64,000 nt of DNA from the NCBI RefSeq assembly GCF_001642995.1, contig NZ_LOHS01000206.1, positions 1 through 64,000 on the forward strand, written 5' to 3'. Below are positions 25,338-33,659 of the stretch, one piece after another (within the stretch, counting starts at the first letter, position 1; each line of letters begins with the position of its first letter). Position numbers and translations under genes: made by a program. Under the pieces are notes generated by a model. The model was given only the letters and a program-made list of their open reading frames with translations. It did no database searches and was not told where the DNA came from. The DNA is from Streptomyces jeddahensis (GTDB lineage: Bacteria > Actinomycetota > Actinomycetes > Streptomycetales > Streptomycetaceae).

Positions 25338-26129
25338 TCAGATCCCCACCGTGAAGCCGTCGGACCAGACCTGCATCTCCTGCACGAGGCTGTCCCACGC
25401 GCCCGTGAGCAGGAGCAGGCCGGTCGCCACCATCATGCCGCCGCCGATCCGCATCACCCACGCGTAGTGGCGCTTGACCCAGCCGAAGGCCCCGAGTGCC
25501 TTGCGGAAGGCGACGGCGGCGAGCACGAACGGCACGCCGAGGCCGAGGCAGTACGCGATGGTCAGGACGGCCCCGCGGCCCGCGTTCGCCTGGTCGAGGG
25601 CGAGGGCGTTCACGGAGGCGAGCGTCGGGCCGATGCAGGGCGTCCAGCCGATCCCGAAGAGCGCGCCCAGGAAGGGCGCGCCCACGAGCCCGGTGGTCGG
25701 CTTGGTGTGAAACCGGAACTCGCGCTGGGTGAGCCAGGGCATCAGCCCCATGAAGAACACACCCATGAGGATCATGAGCACACCGAGCGCCTTGGACAGA
25801 ACGTCCTTGTGCTCCTGGAGCGTCGAGCCGAAGTACCCGAAGAGGGCACCGCTGGAGACGAACACCGCGGTGAACCCGAGGACGAAGAGGCTCGCCCCCG
25901 CGACCATCCGGCCCCGCCGGGCCTCCGCCAGATCCGTACCGCTCACGCCGGTGACGTACGACAGATAGCCGGGCACCAGCGGCAGCACGCACGGGGAGAA
26001 GAAGGAGACGAGTCCGCCGAGTACGGCGAGCGGCAGTGCCAGCAGCAAGGCGCCGTTGAGGACCGTCTGGTTCGGTTCGGTGACGGCCGCGAGAGTCGTG
26101 CCGGCCGCGAGAGTCGTGACGCCCATCAC
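25338..26129 (-). CDS. ccdA: CcdA thiol-disulfide membrane transporter
   Basis: Six-helix membrane protein of 263 aa that passes reducing equivalents from cytosolic thioredoxin to extracytoplasmic ResA, so that apocytochrome cysteines stay reduced. The two redox cysteines are in FFSPCVLPLVPGYL and IGWTPCIGPTL, the expected helix-1 and helix-4 positions. The GTG at 26129 overlaps the resA stop as GTGA; an ATG follows at once at 26126. It is second in the resA-ccdA-resB-ccsB unit. Confidence 0.92.
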   Translation of the reverse strand: MMGVTTLAAGTTLAAVTEPNQTVLNGALLLALPLAVLGGLVSFFSPCVLPLVPGYLSYVTGVSGTDLAEARRGRMVAGASLFVLGFTAVFVSSGALFGYFGSTLQEHKDVLSKALGVLMILMGVFFMGLMPWLTQREFRFHTKPTTGLVGAPFLGALFGIGWTPCIGPTLASVNALALDQANAGRGAVLTIAYCLGLGVPFVLAAVAFRKALGAFGWVKRHYAWVMRIGGGMMVATGLLLLTGAWDSLVQEMQVWSDGFTVGI

Positions 26130-26761
26130 TTCTCCGCGATCAGCGGATCGAGCATCTTGCGGAGCTTCTCCTCGCTGAGCGGCGACAGCGAGCGGGCCGC
26201 GATGTTCCCCTCCCGGTCGATGACGACCGTGGACGGAATGGCCTGCGGGTTGAGCGCGCCCTTGGGGAAGCGCAGCATCAGCTTGCCCGTCGGGTCGTAC
26301 AGGCTCGGGTACGGCACGTCGTAGCTCTTCTCGAACTCCAGCGCAGGACCTGTGCTGGTGTCACGCGTGTTGATGCCGACGAACTGCACGCCCTGCGCCT
26401 CGGTGTCCTTGGCGACCTTGACGAAGCCGGGCGCCTCGGCGCGGCACGGCGGGCACCAGGAGCCCCAGACGTTGAGGACGACGACCTTGCCCTTGTAGTC
26501 GGCGACGTCGAGCTTCTTCCCTTCGAGGGTCTCGCCGTCGAGCTTGGGCGCGGGGGTGCGTTCGCCCTTCTCGACGGTGGCGATGCCGTCGGTGCCGGTG
26601 ACGAAGTTGGTGTTGCCGGAGCCGCCCTGGGTGCCGCCCGACCCGCCGCACGCGGACAGGGTCAGCGCGGCGACCGCGACCCCGGCGGTCAGCAGGGCGG
26701 CGCGGCTGCGGTGACGGGTGCGGTTCGAGCGCGGGTGTGGGGCTCGGCTGGCGGCACTCAT
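26126..26761 (-). CDS. resA: ResA/TlpA thioredoxin-like lipoprotein
   Basis: Extracytoplasmic thiol-disulfide reductant of 211 aa. A basic signal peptide ends in the lipobox LTLSACGG, so Cys is lipidated and the protein is anchored to the outer membrane face. The thioredoxin domain carries the redox motif WCPPC in VVLNVWGSWCPPCRAEAPGF (about residue 110). It reduces apocytochrome c thiols with electrons from CcdA. It is first of the four cytochrome c maturation genes and is coupled to ccdA by a 4-nt overlap. The gene upstream (deacetylase-like lipoprotein) ends 67 bp before it. Confidence 0.92.
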   Translation of the reverse strand: MSAASRAPHPRSNRTRHRSRAALLTAGVAVAALTLSACGGSGGTQGGSGNTNFVTGTDGIATVEKGERTPAPKLDGETLEGKKLDVADYKGKVVVLNVWGSWCPPCRAEAPGFVKVAKDTEAQGVQFVGINTRDTSTGPALEFEKSYDVPYPSLYDPTGKLMLRFPKGALNPQAIPSTVVIDREGNIAARSLSPLSEEKLRKMLDPLIAEK

Positions 26762-26827
26762 GTGAAAAGTTTCGCATGCCAGAATCGGGGATCTTCCGCA
26801 CCCCCCTCGAGGGCGAAGAACCCCATT

Positions 26828-28117
26828 TCAGGCAGCGCTTCCGGCGCCCCGGCCCAGCTTCCCCAGCTTTTTCCAGCCACCGGCGGGCGCTTCCCCCACC
26901 TCCAGGCTCTGCAGCTCGGCGAGGATCGCCGGATCCTGGACGTCGAGCCAGTCCACGAACTGCCGGAAAGAGACGCACCGCACATCCTTCTGGCCCGCGA
27001 TGCGCTTGAGCACCTCCTCTACGGCGTCCATGTAGATGCCGCCGTTCCACTCCTCGAAGTGGTTGCCGATGAAGAACGGTGCCCGATTTGTCTCGTATGC
27101 CCGGTGAAAGCCCGCGAGATAGGACTCGGTCGCCTGGGTGCGCCAGCCCGGGTAGTTGTAGGCGGGCGCCCTGGTCGAGTTCAGGGACTGGTTGGCGAGC
27201 ATGTTGTAGTCCATCGACAGGACCTCGAAGGAGTGCCCCGGGAACGGCACGCCCTGCAGGGGCAGATCCCACACGCCCAGCCTCTTGCGCGGCCACTGCT
27301 GAAGGCCGCCGGGCGAGGACGCGTCGTAGCGCCAGCCGAGCTCGCGGGCGGCGGGCAGCAGGTTGTCCTGGCCGAGCAGGCACGGCGTGCGGCCGCCGAT
27401 CAGCTCCTTGTCGTAGTCGAAGGGCAGCGGGGGCAGATCACTCCAGCCCGTGTTCGTACGCCACTCCTGGACGAAGGACTTGGCCTGGTCGATCTCGCTG
27501 CGCCACTGCCCGGGCGTCCAGTTGGCGACGCTGCCCGCCCCGTCGCAGAAGTGCCCGTTGAAGTGCGTGCCGATCTCGTGCCCGGCGAGCCAGGCCCGGC
27601 GGACGTTCTTCAGCGTCTCCTTGACGTGCTCGTCGGTGAGGTAGCCGATGGCGGAGGCGCCGACCGGATTGTTCGGCGGGCGGTAGAGCCGCTTCTTGGA
27701 CTCGGGCAGCAGATACAGCCCGGACAGGAAGAAGGTCATGTGCACGCCGTGGTCCTCGGCGGCCTTCAGAAAGCGCGGGAACAGCCCGTTGCCGACCTCG
27801 CCCGCGCCGTCCCACGAGAAGACGACGAACTGCGGCGGCTTCTCACCGGGTTCGAGCGGCACCGGCTCGGCGGGCTGGTTCGGCTGCTTTCCGGTGTACG
27901 CGGTGGAGCCGTCGCCGATCAGGCGCACCGGGTTCTTCGGGCGCCCCGGCCTGCCGTCCCCGTGCCGGCCGCCGGGCGCTCCCGGAGCGCCCGCGCCACC
28001 GCCGCGGCCGCCTCCGATGCCGCCGTGGGCACCTTCGGCCCCGCAGGCCGCCAGCCCGAGGGAGGCGGCCGCACCGACTCCCAGCCCGATCAGTCCCCTT
28101 CGGGTGATATGCCGCAT
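26828..28117 (-). CDS. Polysaccharide deacetylase-like lipoprotein
   Basis: Exported protein of 429 aa. The signal peptide has a twin-arginine-like start (MRHITRRGLIGLG) and the lipobox LGLAACGA. A Gly/Ala/Pro-rich spacer follows, then a CE4-like deacetylase fold with FSWDGAGEVGNGLFPRFL and the metal-site-like AGHEIGTHFNGHF. The usual FDDG acid is replaced by SWDG, so metal binding or catalysis may differ. The likely target is a cell-wall or capsular glycan; this is inferred. It sits just upstream of the cytochrome c maturation genes, probably on a separate transcript. Confidence 0.75.
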   Translation of the reverse strand: MRHITRRGLIGLGVGAAASLGLAACGAEGAHGGIGGGRGGGAGAPGAPGGRHGDGRPGRPKNPVRLIGDGSTAYTGKQPNQPAEPVPLEPGEKPPQFVVFSWDGAGEVGNGLFPRFLKAAEDHGVHMTFFLSGLYLLPESKKRLYRPPNNPVGASAIGYLTDEHVKETLKNVRRAWLAGHEIGTHFNGHFCDGAGSVANWTPGQWRSEIDQAKSFVQEWRTNTGWSDLPPLPFDYDKELIGGRTPCLLGQDNLLPAARELGWRYDASSPGGLQQWPRKRLGVWDLPLQGVPFPGHSFEVLSMDYNMLANQSLNSTRAPAYNYPGWRTQATESYLAGFHRAYETNRAPFFIGNHFEEWNGGIYMDAVEEVLKRIAGQKDVRCVSFRQFVDWLDVQDPAILAELQSLEVGEAPAGGWKKLGKLGRGAGSAA

Positions 28118-28255
28118 CCCATCCCCGTCCGTCGCACCGGATATCCATAAAAGATGGACATCCCGTTAGAGGTGGCAACGAACACGAAGGTTCCGCCCAA
28201 TCACCTGCTTTCCGGGGCCTTATACGGCCGAGTGGCTCAAGACGGGGGTGCGAGG

Positions 28256-28305
28256 CCGCGCCCCATAAGGGGCGCGGGGAACTGCGCGACCAGCCCCCAC
28301 CGACC
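28256..28305. repeat. GC-rich hairpin and common Streptomyces repeat
   Basis: CCGCGCCCC (28256-28264) pairs perfectly with GGGGCGCGG (28269-28277) over an ATAA loop. The following GGAACTGCGCGACCAGCCCC sequence is a repeat I recognise from many Streptomyces intergenic regions. Between the phosphatase stop and the deacetylase start it can act as a terminator. Confidence 0.75.
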
Positions 28306-28336
28306 CGCAGGTTAAAACCGCTCTCCCAGCGGAGCG

Positions 28337-29113
28337 CTAGGCTCCGAAGGCCTTGCCCTTCCCCTTCGCCGGCTTCGCACCGGCGAGCAGATGGGGCGGC
28401 ACAAGGTCGCGGGCCGGCTCCGTGTAGCCGACGGAGACGATCTTGTCGTCCTTGAACGTGAAGCTCGTCAGCGACGCGAGCGTGCACTGCCGTTTGCGCG
28501 GGTCATGCCACAGCCGCCGCCGCTCCACGAAGCTGCGCACGATCCAGATCGGCAACTGATGGCTGACGCACACGGCTTCATGCCCGCGGGCCGCGTCGCG
28601 CGCCGCCTCCAGCGCGCTCATCATCCGCACGACCTGCTCGATGTACGGCTCGCCCCAGGACGGCTTGAACGGGTTGACCAGGTGCCTCCAGTTCTCCGGC
28701 CGGCGCAGCGCACCGTCGCCGACGCCGAAGCTCTTGCCCTGGAAGACGTTGTCCGCCTCGATGAGCCGACGGTCCGTCGCGATGTCCAGACCGTGCGCCT
28801 TCGCGATCGGGGTCGCGGTCTCCTGCGCCCGCTCCAACGGCGAGGAGACGACGTACGTGATGTCGCGCGCCGACAGGTGCTCGGCGACCCGCTCGGCCAT
28901 CTGCCGCCCGAGCTCGGAGAGGTGGTAGCCGGGCAACCGCCCGTAGAGCAGCCCGTCCGGGTTGTGCACCTCGCCGTGGCGCATCAGGTGCACGACGGTG
29001 ATGTCGTCGCGCCCCGCGGGAGACTTCGGGGTCCCGGCGGCCCCGAAGGTCTCGACCGGCTCGCTGTTCTCGGCGGTCCCGGCGGTCTCGCGGTCGTCAG
29101 GCAGGGCGCTCAT
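28337..29113 (-). CDS. Histidine phosphatase family protein
   Basis: Phosphoglycerate-mutase-like phosphatase of 258 aa. The catalytic histidine is in HLMRHGEVHNPDG (about residue 47), and the second His is in VCVSHQLPIWIV (about 200). About 35 N-terminal residues precede the domain. The ATG at 29113 overlaps the hemL stop as ATGA, so it is translated after hemL. The pair is conserved in my experience of Streptomyces genomes, but the substrate is unknown; a small phosphorylated metabolite is likely. Confidence 0.87.
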   Translation of the reverse strand: MSALPDDRETAGTAENSEPVETFGAAGTPKSPAGRDDITVVHLMRHGEVHNPDGLLYGRLPGYHLSELGRQMAERVAEHLSARDITYVVSSPLERAQETATPIAKAHGLDIATDRRLIEADNVFQGKSFGVGDGALRRPENWRHLVNPFKPSWGEPYIEQVVRMMSALEAARDAARGHEAVCVSHQLPIWIVRSFVERRRLWHDPRKRQCTLASLTSFTFKDDKIVSVGYTEPARDLVPPHLLAGAKPAKGKGKAFGA

Positions 29114-30468
29114 GCGGTGGCCTCCGCGGCGGCACGGGCGGCGGCGGGCAGGGCGGCGGCGATGCGCTCGATCGCCCGCTCGTCGTGGGCGGTCGACACG
29201 AACCAGGCCTCGAACGCCGACGGCGGCAGATAGACGCCCTGGGCCAGCATCGAGTGGAAGAAGGCGTTGAAGCGGAACGCCTCCTGCGCCTTGGCGTCCT
29301 CGTAGGTGCGTACGTCTCCATCGGTGAAGAAGACGGAGAACATGTTCGACGCGTTCTGCAGGCGGTGGGCGACGCCCTCCTTGGTGAGCGCGTCGGTCAC
29401 CAGACCGCGGATCTCACGCGACACGGCATCGAGCTTCTCGTACGCGGCATCGTCGAGGAGCCGCAGCTGGGCCAGGCCCGCGGCGGTCGCGACGGGGTTC
29501 CCGGAGAGCGTGCCCGCCTGGTAGACGGGCCCGGCCGGGGCGAGATGCGCCATGACGTCCGCGCGACCGCCGAACGCCGCCGCGGGGAAGCCGCCGCCCA
29601 TGACCTTGCCGAAGGTCATGAGGTCGGGCCGCACGCCGTCGACGCCGTACCAGCCGGCCTTCGACGTACGGAAGCCGGTCATGACCTCGTCGGAGATGTA
29701 CAGGGCACCGTTCTCCGCACAGGCCGCCTTCAGGCCCGCGTTGAAACCGGGCAGCGGCGGCACGACGCCCATGTTGCCGGGCGACGCCTCGGTGATCACA
29801 CAGGCGATCTCACCGGGGTGCGCGGCGAAGGCCGCGTGCACCGCGTCCAGGTCGTTGTACGGCAGGACGATCGTGTCGCCGGCCTGGGCACCGGTGACGC
29901 CCGGGGTGTCGGGCAGCGCGAAGGTCGCGACTCCGGATCCGGCGGCGGCCAGCAGGGCATCGACGTGACCGTGGTAACACCCGGCGAACTTGATCACCTT
30001 GGCGCGTCCGGTGAATCCGCGCGCGAGACGGATCGCGGACATCGTGGCCTCGGTGCCGGACGAGACGAGCCGCACCTGCTCGACGGGCTCGACGCGCGCG
30101 ACGATCTCCTCGGCCAGCGCGACCTCGCCCTCACCCGGCGTACCGAAGGACGTGCCGCGGGCGACGGCCTCCTGCACGGCGGCGATGACCTCGGGGTGCG
30201 AGTGCCCGAGGATCATCGGGCCCCACGAGCACACGAGATCGACGTACTCACGGCCGTCGGCATCCGTCAGGTACGGGCCCGTGCCGGACACCATGAACCG
30301 GGGCGTACCGCCCACGGCGCGGAACGCGCGTACGGGAGAGTTCACGCCGCCGGGCGTGACGCGGCCCGCACGGTCGAAGAGCCCCTGCGAGACGGGTGCC
30401 TCATAGGGGTACGGCGCGGTCGCCGCCGGGGACGACGCGCTGCCGGGGATGTTGTTCGCCTCTGCCAT
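29110..30468 (-). CDS. hemL: Glutamate-1-semialdehyde 2,1-aminomutase HemL
   Basis: PLP enzyme of 452 aa that converts glutamate-1-semialdehyde to 5-aminolevulinate in the C5 tetrapyrrole pathway. The PLP lysine is in MTFGKVMGGGFP (about residue 290); GGVNSPVRAF near the N-terminus and SSGTEATMSAIRLARG are family signatures. The ATG at 30468 gives MAEANNIPGSASSP; the frame is open to 30657 but Arg-rich and unlike HemL. Haem made here feeds the nearby cytochrome c maturation genes. It is coupled to the downstream phosphatase gene. Confidence 0.95.
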   Translation of the reverse strand: MAEANNIPGSASSPAATAPYPYEAPVSQGLFDRAGRVTPGGVNSPVRAFRAVGGTPRFMVSGTGPYLTDADGREYVDLVCSWGPMILGHSHPEVIAAVQEAVARGTSFGTPGEGEVALAEEIVARVEPVEQVRLVSSGTEATMSAIRLARGFTGRAKVIKFAGCYHGHVDALLAAAGSGVATFALPDTPGVTGAQAGDTIVLPYNDLDAVHAAFAAHPGEIACVITEASPGNMGVVPPLPGFNAGLKAACAENGALYISDEVMTGFRTSKAGWYGVDGVRPDLMTFGKVMGGGFPAAAFGGRADVMAHLAPAGPVYQAGTLSGNPVATAAGLAQLRLLDDAAYEKLDAVSREIRGLVTDALTKEGVAHRLQNASNMFSVFFTDGDVRTYEDAKAQEAFRFNAFFHSMLAQGVYLPPSAFEAWFVSTAHDERAIERIAAALPAAARAAAEATA

Positions 30469-31162
30469 ACCCCTCAGCGTACGGCCCGGCTCCAGACCGC
30501 CCGTGAGGGTCTCCCGCCTCCGCACGACGCGCGTCTGCTCTCTGTCGTACGGCGCCCGTCCCCTCACTCCGCACCGTTCCCGATCTCCTGGAGAAGGGGT
30601 ACCGTGTCGCAACGCGTGCGGAACCGGCCCTCCCCACTGCTCTTCGCAACTGATCACTGCTCATCGCAACTGATCACTACTGATCCCCTTTTGCAGTGGT
30701 CATGACGGGAGGGCGCTGCCTACACTCCCCGCAGGATCCGCACTCAGGGAGAGTCACCGCCCTCAGCGACCGGCCGTCGGCACCCCCCGGGTGCCCGAAG
30801 CCGGCCCGTGGTACAGGACAGGTGTTTCACCGCACGTTTCGGCGAGCGGCCGTGGGGGAGGTCACTGTCACGATGATCGGGTTGCGCCGCGGGGGATGTG
30901 CGGCCTAGAAAAGCAGTCGGGTGGAGATATGCATCGCGGTGGCGGACTGGGCGAGGGCACCGGTGACCTCGGTCCTCGGCGTGCTGAAACCCCCCCTGCC
31001 GCAGGTCAGGGGAGGGGACGACACCGGCGGGATGCTCAGCGCCGCCCGGAGGCCGGGCCGGCGGAGACGGCCGGGGCCGCCGGGACACCCGGAATACAGG
31101 CATCCCGGGCAGGAGCTCGGGGCAAGACGGAGCGAGTGCCGGGGGGAAGCAGGAGTGGCCGG
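30469..31162. other. 694-bp intergenic region upstream of hemL
   Basis: Divergent promoter region between hemL and the conserved hypothetical gene. A 20-bp direct repeat at 30641-30680 is the clearest element. Open frames cross it, but their composition (Arg/Gly-rich, no domain) does not support a protein. The hypothetical gene's frame is open back to 30791, so a longer N-terminus cannot be fully excluded. Confidence 0.5.
30641..30680. repeat. Two tandem 20-bp repeats with TGATCA
   Basis: Units at 30641-30660 and 30661-30680 share TCGCAACTGATCACT, and each contains the palindrome TGATCA; a half copy (ACTGATCC) follows. It lies 173 bp upstream of hemL and is an operator candidate. Confidence 0.6.
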
Positions 31163-31600
31163 GTGGGGGTGACCTACAAGTACTTCGGCGCGCCGGACGG
31201 CGCGACGGCGGCCCGCGTGCCGATCTCGATGCGCCCCGAGGAACTCGGCGGCGACGAGCTCGGCATGGGCGGCATGTTCACCAAGATCAAGCCGGAGACG
31301 ATGGCCGCGATGGTCCTCACCGGCATCGAGGGCATACCCCTGCACAAGGTCCCCCCGCTCGAACTGGTCGTCCTCCACCCGGACTACGCGGTCGTGAAGC
31401 TGCCGATGACGGTCGTCGACCCCCTGCGGGGCATCGGCGAGGAGGCGGTCGGCGCGGCGGCCTTCATCTGGTCGACGGTCCCAGACCGCGGCGGCCCACG
31501 GGACGCGTTCAACGTGTACCAACTGCTGCACGAGTGGCAGGACTTCAGCCATCGGCTGCATGAGGCGGGGCATCAGCCTTATTGCCTGGTGTGGCCCTGA
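31163..31600 (+). CDS. Conserved hypothetical protein, apparent integration target
   Basis: Protein of 145 aa, not assigned to a family by eye. It looks soluble with no signal or membrane segment; notable stretches are FTKIKPETMAAMVLTGIEGI and DAFNVYQLLHEWQDFSHRL. The GTG at 31163 has AGGAG 7 nt upstream; a GTG at 31169 is a second option. Its last 76 nt and downstream terminator are repeated at 37691-37820, which is how site-specific integration into a gene end would look. The reading frame is intact to a normal TGA, so the gene is probably functional. Confidence 0.75.
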   Translation: MGVTYKYFGAPDGATAARVPISMRPEELGGDELGMGGMFTKIKPETMAAMVLTGIEGIPLHKVPPLELVVLHPDYAVVKLPMTVVDPLRGIGEEAVGAAAFIWSTVPDRGGPRDAFNVYQLLHEWQDFSHRLHEAGHQPYCLVWP

Positions 31601-31650
31601 GCTGGGTTTCTTGGGGAACGGGCGGGGCTTTCGGGTCCCGCCCTCGTCAT
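31525..31650. repeat. Left copy of att-like direct repeat
   Basis: The first 54 nt (31525-31578) are identical to 37691-37744. After two single mismatches, similarity continues through the stop codon and a GGGCGGG/CCCGCCC hairpin (31620-31643). It contains the 3' end of the conserved hypothetical gene. Confidence 0.85.
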
Positions 31651-31925
31651 GTGCCGGGAGGGGCCGTCAGGCGGCCAGGGCATTGAGGGCACATGGGTTT
31701 GGGTGAGGGCACTGTTGCGCCCTGGGCGGCCGGCGGCTCGCCGTCGTCCTTCGCCTCGGCTTCCGTGAAGGCGTCGTCGATCGCCTTGCGGGTGCGGGTC
31801 TCGCTGGACGGCAGCAGATGCGTGTATGTCCGCAGCGTGAAGCCGGGGTCCGAGTGGCCGAGGTACTCGGAGAGCGCCTTGATGCTCCCCGCGTCCAGGA
31901 GCACGGAGGCGTAGGCGTCGCCTTC
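31647..31925 (-). pseudogene. Tyrosine integrase C-terminal remnant
   Basis: The reading frame matches the end of a tyrosine recombinase: YASVLLDAG, ALSEYLGHSDPGFTLRTYTH with the catalytic Tyr in TYTHL, then a polar tail and stop. The N-terminal two thirds are missing, including the catalytic Arg and the HxxR box, and the sequence upstream of 31925 is not integrase-like in any frame. It resembles actinobacterial integrative-element integrases. Its 3' end abuts the left att-like repeat, the usual place for such a gene. Confidence 0.8.
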
Positions 31926-32092
31926 CGCGTCAAGAGCGCCGAGGCCAGACTCGGCCGAGCCACCGACGCCGACGATCCTCGCGTGGCGACGAGTCAGGAT
32001 GCGGGTGGAAGCCTGCGGGGCTTATGCGTTCGCTGGACCAATGAGCGGTCAAGGCCGGGGGGGACGTGGAGGCGTCCCACCCCGGCCTGGTG

Positions 32093-33361
32093 TCATCGGA
32101 TGTACTTCGCCGGCTTGGTGGCGGCGTTGAGTAGGTACTCCAGGGGGCCGCGGCGGAAGAAGCGGGACCAGATCGCGGCGAACACGATCGCCCCGAGGAC
32201 GAACATGAGCAGGGGCACCCATGACTGCTGGGTGCTGGTCCCGGCGGGCACGGACAGCACGGACTGTGCGACGAAGTGGCCGACGTAGGCGGTCAGGGAC
32301 ATGGTGCCCACGGCGATCACCGGTTTCGCCAGGCGGCGCAGCCGCGGCAGGCGGTCCATCAGCACCGTTGCGCCCACGATCACGAGGATCGCGACTCCGA
32401 CGCTGCCGATGATGTCGAATGTGGTGCCGCTGTGCGGCCCGGCCGTCAGGAGCGACGACGCCGGCATATCGGGGAACGACCCGCCGTCGAGGGATGCCGA
32501 CCCGCTGGCGGGGGGCATCGCCCCGGAGCCCCCGGACGACGGCCCGTCTTCCGCGAGGCTCCGCAACGCGCCCTTGCCGGCGAGCAGCAGGGACATGCCG
32601 TACGCGGTCACGGTGAGGGCGGCACCGAACGCGGCCAGGCGCCGCTGGACAGCGCCGGAGGACAGGTCGAGGCGGCCCAGCGCCATACCCGCGATCACGA
32701 ACGACATCCACGTGAGCGCCGGGTAGAAGCCGGTGAGCAGCAGATCGAGCACTCCCACCTCGCTGAGGCGGCGGAGCGGGTCGTAGGCGTTGATGGTCTG
32801 CTGGACCGACGGAGTCAGCAGCGCGGTCAGGGCGAACGCCAGCTGCGGTGTGACGAGGGCGAACGCGGCCGCGGTGATCGCGAGCGTCCTGGCGCGCAAC
32901 CGCACCAGGGGCAGGGCCAGCAGGAAGTAGACACCGTAGAAGCCGAGGATGATCACTCCCCCGTACTCCATCGCCATCACGGTGCCCAGCGCCAGCAGGA
33001 CCACGGCGCGGATCGCGATCCGCGCCTTCGCCTGCCGGCCCGCCAGGCCGGTCTTCGGCTCCCGGCGGCCGGCGAGCAGCATCAGTGAGAACCCGGCGAG
33101 GGTGGCGAACAGGACCGATGAGTGACCGTCCGATATGTACCGGATCCAGCTGGCGACGCCGCTCGTGGCCGACAGCGGGGGGCCGATGTGCACGACGTAC
33201 ATGCCGAACACCGCCAGCGCGCGGGCCAGATCCACCCCGACGAGGCGTCCCATCGAGGGTCCGGGCGAGGCCGGCACGGCGGACTCGGGGGAGGTTCGGG
33301 GCTGCGGAGGCGAGTTCTCCTGCGGAGCTGACATCTCCTGCGGCGGCTGTGTCTGTGTCAT
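32093..33361 (-). CDS. DUF418/HGSNAT-type membrane acyltransferase-like protein
   Basis: Membrane protein of 422 aa with about ten to eleven helices. After a Pro/Ser-rich N-terminus (about 40 residues), GRLVGVDLARALAVFGMYVVH matches the start of HGSNAT_cat/DUF1624 proteins, and the C-terminal part (VGTMSLTAYVGHF and later RFFRRGPLEYLL) matches DUF418. Such proteins may acetylate surface molecules, but no Streptomyces function is established to my knowledge. It is divergent from the ABC exporter across about 300 bp holding a perfect hairpin. Part of the putative integrative element. Confidence 0.72.
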   Translation of the reverse strand: MTQTQPPQEMSAPQENSPPQPRTSPESAVPASPGPSMGRLVGVDLARALAVFGMYVVHIGPPLSATSGVASWIRYISDGHSSVLFATLAGFSLMLLAGRREPKTGLAGRQAKARIAIRAVVLLALGTVMAMEYGGVIILGFYGVYFLLALPLVRLRARTLAITAAAFALVTPQLAFALTALLTPSVQQTINAYDPLRRLSEVGVLDLLLTGFYPALTWMSFVIAGMALGRLDLSSGAVQRRLAAFGAALTVTAYGMSLLLAGKGALRSLAEDGPSSGGSGAMPPASGSASLDGGSFPDMPASSLLTAGPHSGTTFDIIGSVGVAILVIVGATVLMDRLPRLRRLAKPVIAVGTMSLTAYVGHFVAQSVLSVPAGTSTQQSWVPLLMFVLGAIVFAAIWSRFFRRGPLEYLLNAATKPAKYIR

Positions 33362-33420
33362 GTGGAGAATCTCGCGTGGACGTCAGAGGGCGGGCCATCC
33401 GGCAGTCTTCGGTAACGCCC

Positions 33421-33454
33421 CGCCGGTCGGCGGGTACCGCCCTGCCGACCGGCG
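33421..33454. promoter_or_regulatory. Perfect 11-bp inverted repeat
   Basis: CGCCGGTCGGC (33421-33431) and GCCGACCGGCG (33444-33454) over a 12-bp loop, in the 298-bp gap between the divergent acyltransferase-like and ABC genes. It may be an operator or an RNA hairpin. Nothing else stands out in the gap. Confidence 0.55.
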
Positions 33455-33659
33455 GAGTCTCGTCCCGACCGGTCCGGCGGGACCGGAGAGCGGTCTTCGT
33501 CAGCCACTCGGCGGGGGTGCACCCGACAGTTGCCGGATGGGCGTGGGGCACCGGGGCTTCGAGGCTTGAGGCATGACACACCAGAATTGATATGCGATCA
33601 CGTCCTGGTATCCGGACCGCTGATGCGGTGCTCGGCACACTGCAGAAGAAAGGAACGTC

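Noticed and set aside
30791..31162. N-terminal extension of the conserved hypothetical protein
   Set aside because: The frame is open, but the sequence is Arg/Gly/Ala-rich and looks non-coding, and the GTG at 31163 has a well-placed ribosome site.
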